DNA of 23,216 bases from Candidatus Moraniibacteriota bacterium (lineage in GTDB: Bacteria > Patescibacteriota > Minisyncoccia > Moranbacterales > DUUL01), in assembly GCA_018399935.1 (NCBI GenBank), contig JAGYNP010000072.1:1-23216 (forward strand), given 5' to 3'. Below the pieces are notes generated by a model. The model made no database searches. It worked only from the letters and a program-made list of their open reading frames with translations, and had not been told where the DNA came from. Positions 1-7,429 of the stretch are shown in pieces; position 1 is the stretch's first letter; the number at the start of each line of letters is the position of its first letter. The position numbers and the translations under genes were made by a program.

Positions 1-971
1 TCATCTAAAACAACTCCTATAATCTTGATATTTGGATTGTCTGGATTTTCAGCTGCTCCCATTAGACACTTTCCAGCTTCATATGTAAACCCTGTTTTGC
101 CACCAATAGCATTGGGTATTATTCCAAATAATCTATTAGTATTTCCTAAACTATGCTTAATTTTCCCGTCTACTGAATATATTTCTTTATTGCTAATTTT
201 CATTGTATCCCAAATTTCATCATATTTCAAAGAATACGCTGCTACTCTAGCTATATCATAAGCAGAAGAATAACAAGCTCCAGGATTTTTCTCGTCATCA
301 AGTCCAGATGGATTACAAAAATGACTATCCTCCAAACCCAATTCTCTAGCTTTTTCATTCATCATTTCAGCAAATTTTTCCTTAGATCCTGCAATATGAA
401 CTGCCAAAGCAGTAGCAGCGTCATTAGTACTATTCATCACCATAGCCTGAAACAAACTTTGAGCCAAAATTTCTTCTCCCAATTGCAATTGAGTAGAGAC
501 ACAATAACTTCCATTAGGACAACCAATGGTAGTACCTTTTTCACAAACAGCCGTTTCTTCTATAGTAACAATTTCTTTTTCTAAATCTTTAATATTTTCT
601 AAAACTACTATAGCCGTCATTAATTTAGTCAAAGAAGCAATAGCTCTTCTTTGTTTTGCGTTTTGATAATGTAAAATAGTCTTAGTTTTAGCATCAATTA
701 CTACTGCTGCCTTGGCTCTAGCATAAAAATTACCACAATCATCCCTTTTTGTAGGTGCATCAGGATTCCTAATAACCAATTCCTCAAAAGTAATATTGTC
801 ATTGTAAGCTTGATCAAAATTATACTTAGCTCCATCCACAACAACTTTTTGTTTTTTATCATCTTTAAAAGAGAAAAATCTTTCAACTAAAATTTCTCTC
901 TCCCAAAAACCCCCTAAAAATAAAATTATTAATACAAATAGTAGAATTTTTTTTTTAATATTCATTTTCAT
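1..971 (-). CDS. D-alanyl-D-alanine carboxypeptidase (peptidase S11), 3' end outside window
   Basis: This protein trims the terminal D-Ala from peptidoglycan pentapeptides on the outer face of the membrane. The frame is open from the ATG at 969-971 to the window edge, about 323 codons, so the C-terminus is missing. Residues 6-22 form a hydrophobic signal/anchor (KKKILLFVLIILFLGGF). All three penicillin-binding signatures are visible: SLTK with Ser113/Lys116, NSTN with Ser181 and Asn183, and KTG at 292-294 (context GGKTGFTYEAG). About 85 residues separate the anchor from the catalytic domain, which leaves it on a short stalk. A second ATG at 963-965 is an alternative start. The gene lies 71 bases after scpB on the same strand and may share its transcript. 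DacA/DacF-type assignment is secure at family level, but the exact paralogue name is not. Confidence 0.93.
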   Translation of the reverse strand, partial: MKMNIKKKILLFVLIILFLGGFWEREILVERFFSFKDDKKQKVVVDGAKYNFDQAYNDNITFEELVIRNPDAPTKRDDCGNFYARAKAAVVIDAKTKTILHYQNAKQRRAIASLTKLMTAIVVLENIKDLEKEIVTIEETAVCEKGTTIGCPNGSYCVSTQLQLGEEILAQSLFQAMVMNSTNDAATALAVHIAGSKEKFAEMMNEKARELGLEDSHFCNPSGLDDEKNPGACYSSAYDIARVAAYSLKYDEIWDTMKISNKEIYSVDGKIKHSLGNTNRLFGIIPNAIGGKTGFTYEAGKCLMGAAENPDNPNIKIIGVVLD

Positions 972-1042
972 TTTTTATTTGACTTTCTAATAGAATCACT
1001 CTCTGAAATTTGCCAATCAAAAAATCATTTAATAACATCTTT

Positions 1043-1564
1043 TCACAATTCCTTGGAAAGTTTATCATACCCTGGTAAATCTTCCAACTTCGAAACTCCT
1101 AGATTTTTTAATAATCTCAAACTAGGTTTATAAATAAACACTCTCGAACTCTTGGTTTTCTCCTTTTTTTCAATTAAGCCCTTAATCAACAGTCTTCTTA
1201 AAATTAAGCCACAATCAACTCCTCTAATTTTTTCAATTCCAGCTTTTCCTATAGGATTCTTGTAAAGAACAATTGACAAAACTTCAAGCATAGCTGGAGA
1301 AAATTGTTCAGTTTTATTTTTTTTCTTGTAATATTTTTCAATAAAACCCGAAAGTTTTTTTCGGGTTACTAGTTGAACTTCATCTTTAGTTATTACCAAA
1401 TCCAAAGCTGAATCATTTCTCTCGTAATTATTTTTTAAACTTTCAAGTTTTTTTTGACAAAGTTGTTTTTCAATACTCAGACTATTAACTAATTCATCTA
1501 TTTTAACTGGTTCTGATTCTAAAAACAAAATCGCTTCCAATTTGTTTTTTAATTCATTTTCCAC
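1043..1564 (-). CDS. scpB: Segregation and condensation protein B (ScpB)
   Basis: ScpB is the winged-helix (kite) subunit of the SMC-ScpAB condensin complex, which binds the kleisin ScpA and organises and segregates the chromosome. The 173-residue length is normal. The N-terminus MENELKNKLEAILFLESEPV is the family opening (a helix leading into LEAILFxxxEPV). The region around residues 88-110 (FSPAMLEVLSIVLYKNPI) matches the conserved start of the second winged helix, and the following IRGVDCGLILRRLLIKGLI is the conserved recognition-helix region. It lies 21 bases downstream of scpA, the usual scpA-scpB order, so the two are almost certainly cotranscribed. No smc gene lies in the window. Confidence 0.95.
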   Translation of the reverse strand: MENELKNKLEAILFLESEPVKIDELVNSLSIEKQLCQKKLESLKNNYERNDSALDLVITKDEVQLVTRKKLSGFIEKYYKKKNKTEQFSPAMLEVLSIVLYKNPIGKAGIEKIRGVDCGLILRRLLIKGLIEKKEKTKSSRVFIYKPSLRLLKNLGVSKLEDLPGYDKLSKEL

Positions 1565-1585
1565 TTTTGTATTTTTAAAAGTTAA

Positions 1586-2296
1586 TTATTTTCTAATAAT
1601 ATTAATTTCCTGAAAACAACCTCTCTGTTTAATTATTATAGATCCTTGTTTAACTAATTCCAAAACTGATAAAAAAGAAACGATTCTTTCTACTTTACTA
1701 GATTTTTTAGAAATTAATTCAGAAAACTGCAACTGTTTAGTTTTTTTGATTAAATTTTTAAGTTGTTCTATTCTCTCTTCTATTTTAATAGTTTCTTTAA
1801 CCAACCTTTCTTGATAAACAAATTGATTTTCGATTTTAAAATCAGAAACTATTTTTTTAAAAACTTTTTTCAAATCTTCTTTATTAAAATTAATTGTTAT
1901 TTTTTTGTCAATTTTAACTTGTTTTTTTTTGGAAAAAAGTTTTCTGTTTACCTTAAAATAAACAGCTATTTCTTTTGAAATTTCTTGGAATTTTTTATAC
2001 TCAATCAATCTCTCCTTCAAATCATTTCCGATTTCATCTTCCTCAAAATCTTCTTTTAAATAATCAATAAAAGAAATTAAACTTCTTGATTTTATTAAAG
2101 CTAACCTAGAAGCTACCCAAAGAAATTCACTAATATTTTTTAAAATACCTTTTTGACTTCTAAGATTACTTAAATATTTTAAATAATCATCTGCTATTTG
2201 AGATAAAGAAAAATTTGATATATCTAAACTTTTATTTTCTAGTAAGTTCAATAAAACCCCTAAAGGGTTGTCTTCTTTTATTTTTGTTGTTTTCAT
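1586..2296 (-). CDS. scpA: Segregation and condensation protein A (ScpA)
   Basis: ScpA is the kleisin subunit of the SMC condensin; it bridges the SMC heads and binds ScpB. The 236-residue protein begins with a conserved PLGVLLNLLENKSLDISNFS element (residues 11-30), the ScpA/kleisin N-terminal signature (normally PLdLLLhLIrk..ldi..i.i). It then has a second conserved helix with EFLWVASRLALIKSRSL at about 58-74. The C-terminal part (FSELISKKSSKVERIVSFLSVLELVKQGSI) matches the conserved winged helix that contacts the SMC head. It is the first gene of an scpA-scpB-carboxypeptidase run. The 155 bases upstream, to the response-regulator gene, presumably carry its promoter, but I see no convincing -35/-10 pair there. 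Confidence 0.95.
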   Translation of the reverse strand: MKTTKIKEDNPLGVLLNLLENKSLDISNFSLSQIADDYLKYLSNLRSQKGILKNISEFLWVASRLALIKSRSLISFIDYLKEDFEEDEIGNDLKERLIEYKKFQEISKEIAVYFKVNRKLFSKKKQVKIDKKITINFNKEDLKKVFKKIVSDFKIENQFVYQERLVKETIKIEERIEQLKNLIKKTKQLQFSELISKKSSKVERIVSFLSVLELVKQGSIIIKQRGCFQEINIIRK

Positions 2297-2451
2297 AAAA
2301 TTAGCAACTATTTTTAAACACCATCTTTTACAAAAAACTAAAAATTTTTCATCTAATTTCTGTTTACTTTTCTGTTAGACCTAATTATTAGAATAACAAG
2401 ACCAAAAATTTCCATGAAACATTAAATAGAAGTAATATTTAAAAATATTTT

Positions 2452-3258
2452 TTAACTAAAAATTTTTTCTACCCCAACGCCAAATTTATTAGGATCAATC
2501 TTATTCTTATCTATAGTCCCTTTGATTCCTATTTTTTTTAGTTCCTCTAACTCAACCGAGGATTCACTTCCATCTAATAAAATAACAAACTGAGTTTTGT
2601 GTTTTGGAAAATTTAATTTAAATTGATTGATAATTTCTTTGGTTTTTAAATCTGATAAACTAGCTCCTAAAATTACTCTTTTAAATTTCTCCTTAATTAA
2701 TAAATCTAAAGTTTCCTTTCCTCCATTAACACTTTTAACATCAAAACCACTATCTTCTAATTTTTTACCAAAAACATCTAAGAAAAATTCGTCTCCGTCA
2801 GCCATTAAAATTCTTGGACGTTCTTTATTGCCTTTCTTATTTAAAAAAACTTCCCTAACGTCCTCTTTTTTTTCATTTTTGTTATTAGTATCAGCTAAAA
2901 TCTTTTCTACCTCGACTATTAATTCCTGAGGAGTATGTTCTGATTTTGCAATAAAACCATCAATACTCAATCCATCTAGTCTTTTTCTATTATCTTCTTT
3001 AGATAAATTAGAAAATGGCACTATTTTGGTTTTATTTAAACTGGAATCTTTTCTAAGCTCTTCAATAACTTCAAAACCATCAATTTCTGGCAAAACTAAA
3101 TCTACTAAAATTAAATCCGGAATATTTTTTTTAGCTTTTTCAATGGCTTCAGTCCCACTAGTAGCAATAAGTACCTCAAATTTTCCAACTTTTTCAAATT
3201 TCTTTTTGTAAATTTCAGACAACATTGAATCATCTTCGACAACAAGCACTTTCTTCAT
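2452..3258 (-). CDS. Orphan response regulator with two receiver domains, the second degenerate
   Basis: The 268-residue protein consists of two CheY-like receiver domains and no recognisable output domain. Domain 1 (1-122) has the complete active site: acidic Glu8-Asp9-Asp10, phospho-acceptor Asp53 in LILVDLVLPEIDG, Ser83 in the Thr/Ser position and Lys105. After a charged linker (123-146), domain 2 (147-268) begins with PRILMADGDEFFL but carries Gly198 where the phospho-acceptor Asp should be (VILGASLSD), so it looks like a pseudo-receiver. No histidine kinase or diguanylate cyclase/HTH partner is next to it. It could relay phosphate, act by protein contact, or work as a motility or pilus regulator; the target is unknown. 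It has its own sigma70-like promoter (3292-3320). Confidence 0.88.
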   Translation of the reverse strand: MKKVLVVEDDSMLSEIYKKKFEKVGKFEVLIATSGTEAIEKAKKNIPDLILVDLVLPEIDGFEVIEELRKDSSLNKTKIVPFSNLSKEDNRKRLDGLSIDGFIAKSEHTPQELIVEVEKILADTNNKNEKKEDVREVFLNKKGNKERPRILMADGDEFFLDVFGKKLEDSGFDVKSVNGGKETLDLLIKEKFKRVILGASLSDLKTKEIINQFKLNFPKHKTQFVILLDGSESSVELEELKKIGIKGTIDKNKIDPNKFGVGVEKIFS

Positions 3259-3574
3259 ATTTAAAATTTAATTTTTATATTTACCTGTTTTATTCTAACA
3301 AATAAAACTAATAAAAACAACAAACAAAAAAGAGCTTTAAGCTTTATCTATTACTTAATATTCATTGACGTAGAAAAAATAAAATTATCAAAATAATACA
3401 AGAAATAAGTAAATTTCAAATCTAAAATTCAAAAGCCTCCAATCTTTGTAAATTTTAAATATTTTAATTTTTAATCTACCTAAAAATTTACTTTACCATA
3501 ATTTTAACAATACAAATAAATAGATTCGTTTTTATCTTATTTCTTGTTTTTTAAACTTTTAAATTTCAGCTTTC
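3259..3574. other. Intergenic region between dnaJ and the response-regulator gene
   Basis: These 316 bases contain no open frame with coding character and no RNA gene that I recognise. They hold the promoter at 3292-3320 and a short A-rich heptad run at 3411-3438 (AAATTTC, AAATCTA, AAATTCA, AAAGCCT). That run resembles the better-developed heptad element before trpS. No convincing hairpin terminator for dnaJ was found; a short palindrome around AAGCTT near 3335-3346 has too small a loop. Confidence 0.5.
3292..3320 (-). promoter_or_regulatory. Sigma70-like promoter of the double-receiver gene
   Basis: On the minus strand TTGTTT (3315-3320), a 17-base spacer and TAGAAT (3292-3297) sit 33 bases before the ATG at 3258. 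Spacing is ideal and both boxes are close to consensus. Such matches are fairly easy to find in AT-rich DNA, so this is a prediction. Confidence 0.5.
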
Positions 3575-4648
3575 TTAAATCCCTTCCTCTCTTAGTTTTT
3601 CGACCAACTTTTTTTGACTCCAAGAAAGTTTTTGAGGAATTTTTATTTTAATTTCAACCAAATGACTTCCTTGACCAAAACCCCCTAAAGTCTTTATTCC
3701 TTTACCTTTAATTCTCAAAAAATCCCCAGCTTGAATACCAGCTGGAATTTTTAACTTCACTGGACCATAAACTGTTTCTACTTCTAATTTATCCCCTAAA
3801 GTAGCTTGAGAAAAAGAAATCAATAATTTTGAGACAATATCACTTCCTTGTCTTTTAAAATTAGAATGCGCTTTGATATGAATTCTCACATATAAATCAC
3901 CAGCCGCTCCACCTTCAATCGAAGCTTCTCCACCACCACTAACTCTCAAGGTTTGACCATCTTCAATTCCAGCTGGAATGTTAATTTCCATTTCCTGATA
4001 GTCTCTAACAATTCCATCACCTCCACAATTACTACATTTTTCCTTAGGAATTTGACCTTTCCCTTTGCATTTATCGCAAACTTCAACTTGAGAAAAAGTA
4101 CCTAAAAAAGTTTGTCTTGTTCTTTTAATTTGACCGCTTCCACCACATTGAGAGCATTGTTGAGTTTCCTTATTTTTAGCTCCTGTTCCATCACAAGTTT
4201 GACATTTAACTTTTTTATAAACTTTAATCTTTTTTTTAGTTCCTTTGGCCATTTCTTCAAAATCAAGATTAACATCCACTACAACATCTGAACCACTAGT
4301 TTGTCTTCTAGAAGTTTGTCCTCCACCAAAAAAATCTGAAAAAATGTCCTCAAAACCACTACCCTGAAAATCAAATCCACTAAAACCATTAGATCCTTGA
4401 GATCCGCTAAAACCACTAAAACCACCAGCTCCAGCTTGCTCATAACCTGAGCCAAATTGATCATATTGCCCCCTCTTTTTATCATCTGATAAAGTTTGAT
4501 AGGCTTCATTAACTTCTTTAAATTTAGCCTCATCACCTCCTTTTTTGTCTGGATGATATTTATGTGCCAATTTTCGATAAGCCTTTTTTATTTCATCTTG
4601 AGAAGCATTTTTATCCACCCCGAGACTTTTGTAATAATCTTTACTCAT
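3575..4648 (-). CDS. dnaJ: Chaperone protein DnaJ (type I Hsp40)
   Basis: DnaJ delivers unfolded clients to DnaK and stimulates its ATPase. The 357-residue protein has all type I parts in order: a J domain (1-65) with the HPD motif at 32-34, a Gly/Phe/Ser-rich linker (about 66-120), and a zinc-binding domain with four CxxCxGxG repeats (Cys149/152, 165/168, 191/194, 205/208). C-terminal client-binding domains with GDLYVRIHIKAH and GDFLRIKGKGI follow. Length is slightly below the usual 370-380. It is monocistronic here: dnaK and grpE are not adjacent, unlike the classic operon. No CIRCE (HrcA) operator is visible upstream. The predicted promoter at 4793-4821 leaves a leader of about 140 bases. 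Confidence 0.97.
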   Translation of the reverse strand: MSKDYYKSLGVDKNASQDEIKKAYRKLAHKYHPDKKGGDEAKFKEVNEAYQTLSDDKKRGQYDQFGSGYEQAGAGGFSGFSGSQGSNGFSGFDFQGSGFEDIFSDFFGGGQTSRRQTSGSDVVVDVNLDFEEMAKGTKKKIKVYKKVKCQTCDGTGAKNKETQQCSQCGGSGQIKRTRQTFLGTFSQVEVCDKCKGKGQIPKEKCSNCGGDGIVRDYQEMEINIPAGIEDGQTLRVSGGGEASIEGGAAGDLYVRIHIKAHSNFKRQGSDIVSKLLISFSQATLGDKLEVETVYGPVKLKIPAGIQAGDFLRIKGKGIKTLGGFGQGSHLVEIKIKIPQKLSWSQKKLVEKLREEGI

Positions 4649-4792
4649 TTTATTTTAAAGAAAACACACGTTTAATAAATTTCTTCACCCACTTTATTTA
4701 AAACAAAGCTAAAACAAAAATTTTATTCAAACGTATAATCCCAACTAAAGTTAAATTTGTTATTTAGAAATATTTTCTTGCAAAACAAAATT

Positions 4793-4821
4793 ATTATAAT
4801 TGAAAATAAGTTATTTTTCAA
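4793..4821 (-). promoter_or_regulatory. Strong sigma70-like promoter, probably for dnaJ
   Basis: On the minus strand TTGAAA (4816-4821), a 17-base spacer and a perfect TATAAT (4793-4798) precede dnaJ. This is the best promoter match in the left half of the window. The start site would lie near 4786, giving dnaJ a 5' leader of about 140 bases. Confidence 0.6.
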
Positions 4822-4857
4822 GACCATCTCAAAAAGAATTTTGAATTTTATATTTTT

Positions 4858-6357
4858 TTATCCTTTCTTATTCAAAAAAAATACTAAAAAACTAAAAAAT
4901 AAATAATAAATAATTAAAATACTAATTCCAATATTACCAATTTCCAGACTGGCCCATGAAATTTTAGCTAATTGCTCAATAACTTCAATTTCTAAATTTA
5001 AAGCTAATTGAACAGGAAGAACAATTAAATAAGCTAGAAAATCACTAAAAAATGAAATCAAGATAGAAGAAAAACCCAACAACATTATCAATGGGATTAC
5101 CGGCAAAATTATCAAATTAGCTACAAGAGAAATTGGTGAAAAATTTTCAAAAGTATAAAGCAATATCCCCAAAACTCCCAATTGAGCCGAAATAGTAACT
5201 AAAAGAATTGATTTTAATCCTAAAAAATCATTCCTAATATTAAATTTTTCAGAAAGTGGTCCATAAACCAAAATTATTGACAAAGAAGCCAAAAAAGACA
5301 ACTGAAAGCCAACATCATAAAGTAAGATTAAAGGAGAAACAGCGACCATTAAAGCTCCAGCTAAAATTATTACCTGAACTGAATTCACCAAGCGACCTTT
5401 TTTAGTCGCCCACAAAATTAAAACGCCCATAATTCCCGCTCTAATAGCTGAATTAGGTGAACCAATCATTAAAACAAACAAAACAACACCCCAAACCGCT
5501 AACCAAAAAGCTTTTTGACGATAAAAACCAATTAAAACCCCTAAAATCATAAAGAAACTTGCCAAAACAGTTATATTAAACCCGGAAACAGCAATAGTAT
5601 GAGTAGTTCCCGTTCTCCTAAAATTTTCCTGAACATTCTCAGGTAATCGATCTTCTCCACCTAACAATAATCCAGCCAAATAAGCTGATTCAGGGAAAGA
5701 AAACAAATTTTTAATTTTATTTTCAAGACTGGCTTTTAATTGAAAAATTTTTTGATAAATAAAAGTTCTACTTTGATAAAAATTATCTAATTGAATCTCT
5801 TCTTTGTTAAACAATTTTTCTAATTTTGAATTTTGACAAATTTGATAAATTCCATCTTTAGCTAAAAAATTGATATAATTAAATTTAGAGTATTTGTTTT
5901 CTGGATTTTCCAACTGACAGTTAATTCCAATAATTTCTCCAAAATAATAATTGGTTTGTAAATCAGAAAATACCAATATTTTTTCCTGACAATCTGGAAT
6001 AAATATTTTTTTTCCTGACTCTTCTTGATATTTAACTGGGCAAAAAACCAATTTTTGATAATCGTCTTTAAACTCTGGTTGTCGATTAATATAGCCATAA
6101 CCAGAAAAATTTTTTTCTTCTCTGGGATAAATTTTTTTTAATTCATTACCAGTAATTAACCAACCACTGAACATTCCTAATAAACAAAAAAATATTAAAA
6201 CAATTTCTTTTTTTTTATAACCAAAAAGAATTAAAAATAAGCCCAATAATAAAAACAAATAGCTTGGCCAAACTGGAAATTGAAAAATTAATTCAAAAAA
6301 AACTGCTCCCAAAAAGCAGTACAGAAATCTTTGAAATATCCTGGAATTAGTTACCAT
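4858..6357 (-). CDS. comEC: ComEC/Rec2-family DNA uptake channel, without the C-terminal hydrolase domain
   Basis: ComEC is the inner-membrane channel through which transforming single-stranded DNA enters the cell. The 499 residues comprise N-terminal membrane segments (about 10-70), a soluble DUF4131-like region with several Cys (about 85-190), and the polytopic competence domain (about 220-495). The competence domain carries the hallmark TGTTHTIAVSGFNITVLASF at 249-268. The metallo-beta-lactamase domain that ends longer (700-800 residue) ComEC proteins is absent; the protein stops soon after its last membrane segment. No comEA or pilus gene is nearby. Uptake of environmental DNA as a nucleotide source or for recombination is a plausible role in a reduced genome. 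It is preceded by the nucleotidyltransferase gene on the same strand with a 100-base gap. Confidence 0.9.
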   Translation of the reverse strand: MVTNSRIFQRFLYCFLGAVFFELIFQFPVWPSYLFLLLGLFLILFGYKKKEIVLIFFCLLGMFSGWLITGNELKKIYPREEKNFSGYGYINRQPEFKDDYQKLVFCPVKYQEESGKKIFIPDCQEKILVFSDLQTNYYFGEIIGINCQLENPENKYSKFNYINFLAKDGIYQICQNSKLEKLFNKEEIQLDNFYQSRTFIYQKIFQLKASLENKIKNLFSFPESAYLAGLLLGGEDRLPENVQENFRRTGTTHTIAVSGFNITVLASFFMILGVLIGFYRQKAFWLAVWGVVLFVLMIGSPNSAIRAGIMGVLILWATKKGRLVNSVQVIILAGALMVAVSPLILLYDVGFQLSFLASLSIILVYGPLSEKFNIRNDFLGLKSILLVTISAQLGVLGILLYTFENFSPISLVANLIILPVIPLIMLLGFSSILISFFSDFLAYLIVLPVQLALNLEIEVIEQLAKISWASLEIGNIGISILIIYYLFFSFLVFFLNKKG

Positions 6358-6414
6358 TTATTAACCTACCAATTAAAACGCTTATTAGAATAATAAAAAA
6401 ACTTCTGCATCGCC

Positions 6415-6500
6415 TTTCTCAAAAATTTCGGTTGCAAATCGCAAAAAACTCATCGCATTATCTCATTTTTAGATTATTTTCGTACGAAATTTTTGAGAAA
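6415..6500. repeat. 16-bp perfect inverted repeat at the end of the nucleotidyltransferase gene
   Basis: TTTCTCAAAAATTTCG (6415-6430) is the exact reverse complement of CGAAATTTTTGAGAAA (6485-6500), separated by 54 bases. The right arm lies inside the last codons of the gene ending at 6458, and the left arm lies in the gap before comEC. On the minus strand a T-rich run follows about 12 bases after the hairpin. It may act as an attenuator or 3'-end stabiliser between the two genes. Confidence 0.6.
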
Positions 6501-7429
6501 ATCGAAGAGGATTTAATCGGCAAATTAATAATATTATTCAATCTTTTGAAGTCAGGCCAAAAGGCTAATTCCTTGTCATTGAAAATTACTATTGCCCCTT
6601 TTTTAAAAGTTTCAGGATTATTTTCGATTCTTTTAATCATCCACTTTTTACAAAACCGATCAAAAAAACTAGCCACACCAAAAACCTCTAAAGATTTCTC
6701 AAATAACTTTTGAACCCTTTTTGACCATTTTTCTTCGACTAAAAAGAAATTCTGACAACTACTACCAGCTATTTGAAAATTAGGCATAAATTGCCTTACC
6801 CAATTCCAATTCAATCTAGCAAAATCTTGAAATAGTTTTTTTCCAAAAATCGGAAAAATAAAACTGTGATCACAAGCCGAATAATCATTTCGACTTTCAG
6901 GAATTAAATTATCTTCAGTTAAAAAATGATTCAAACAAAAACGATCTTTTATTTTATAGTGAGTTCTTTTTTGTCCAGTTATAAATAAGAAACCAGTCAA
7001 AATTAATCTTCCTAACCAAATTCTATCTTTTTTTATTATCACTAGGATATCCCAATCACTATCTTTGGAAGCCGTTTGTAAAGCCAAAGTTCCTGAGATA
7101 AAAATTCCTCTTATATAAGGAAGGTATTTTATCAAGTTCACTCTCATTCTAATTTTTTTTAGCTTAACCAAAGAAAACTTAGCTCTAAAAATTCGATCTT
7201 CGGCTAATTTTTTATTATCTTTAATTGTCCAAAAACCTTTCTTATTTTTAATTTGTCCTTTAATTTTTAGTTGCTCTAGAATTTTTATTATTTGCCCAAA
7301 ATCAACCGTTCCTGATTTTTGAGAAAAATCAAGAAAATGTCGCCAAACCTCAAAAGTGGTCGGCGAATGTTTAAGACAATTAAAATACAAAATAGTAAAA
7401 TAGGTTCTTTTAATTAATTGGTTTTCCAT
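6458..7429 (-). CDS. Predicted nucleotidyltransferase with N-terminal winged helix
   Basis: The 323-residue protein probably has an N-terminal winged-helix region (about 1-75, ending in a basic wing GQIKNKKGFWTI). It is followed by a pol-beta-type nucleotidyltransferase core: ISGTLALQTASKDSDWDIL at 111-129 gives the Gly-Thr helix start and the metal-binding Asp125-x-Asp127 pair. Downstream, KDRFCLNHFLTEDNLIPESR (161-180) appears to be a family-specific block. The C-terminal part is helical and basic. The target (RNA, protein or small molecule) is not evident. Its ATG follows directly after the stop codon of uvrD with no spacer, so translation is probably coupled. The 3' end overlaps a 16-bp inverted repeat. 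Confidence 0.75.
   Translation of the reverse strand: MENQLIKRTYFTILYFNCLKHSPTTFEVWRHFLDFSQKSGTVDFGQIIKILEQLKIKGQIKNKKGFWTIKDNKKLAEDRIFRAKFSLVKLKKIRMRVNLIKYLPYIRGIFISGTLALQTASKDSDWDILVIIKKDRIWLGRLILTGFLFITGQKRTHYKIKDRFCLNHFLTEDNLIPESRNDYSACDHSFIFPIFGKKLFQDFARLNWNWVRQFMPNFQIAGSSCQNFFLVEEKWSKRVQKLFEKSLEVFGVASFFDRFCKKWMIKRIENNPETFKKGAIVIFNDKELAFWPDFKRLNNIINLPIKSSSIFSKISYENNLKMR

Noticed and set aside
25..584. Two plus-strand open frames across the carboxypeptidase gene
   Set aside because: They lie opposite a gene with intact SxxK, SxN and KTG motifs and have no coding character of their own.
4649..4857. CIRCE/HrcA heat-shock operator upstream of dnaJ
   Set aside because: No TTAGCACTC-N9-GAGTGCTAA type palindrome is present.
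6380..6450. Short minus-strand open frame of about 22 codons after the nucleotidyltransferase stop
   Set aside because: It is too short, overlaps the inverted repeat, and has no ribosome-binding site or similarity that I can recognise.
6432..6713. Plus-strand open frame of 93 codons
   Set aside because: It is antisense to the nucleotidyltransferase gene, whose motifs and tight junction with uvrD are convincing.
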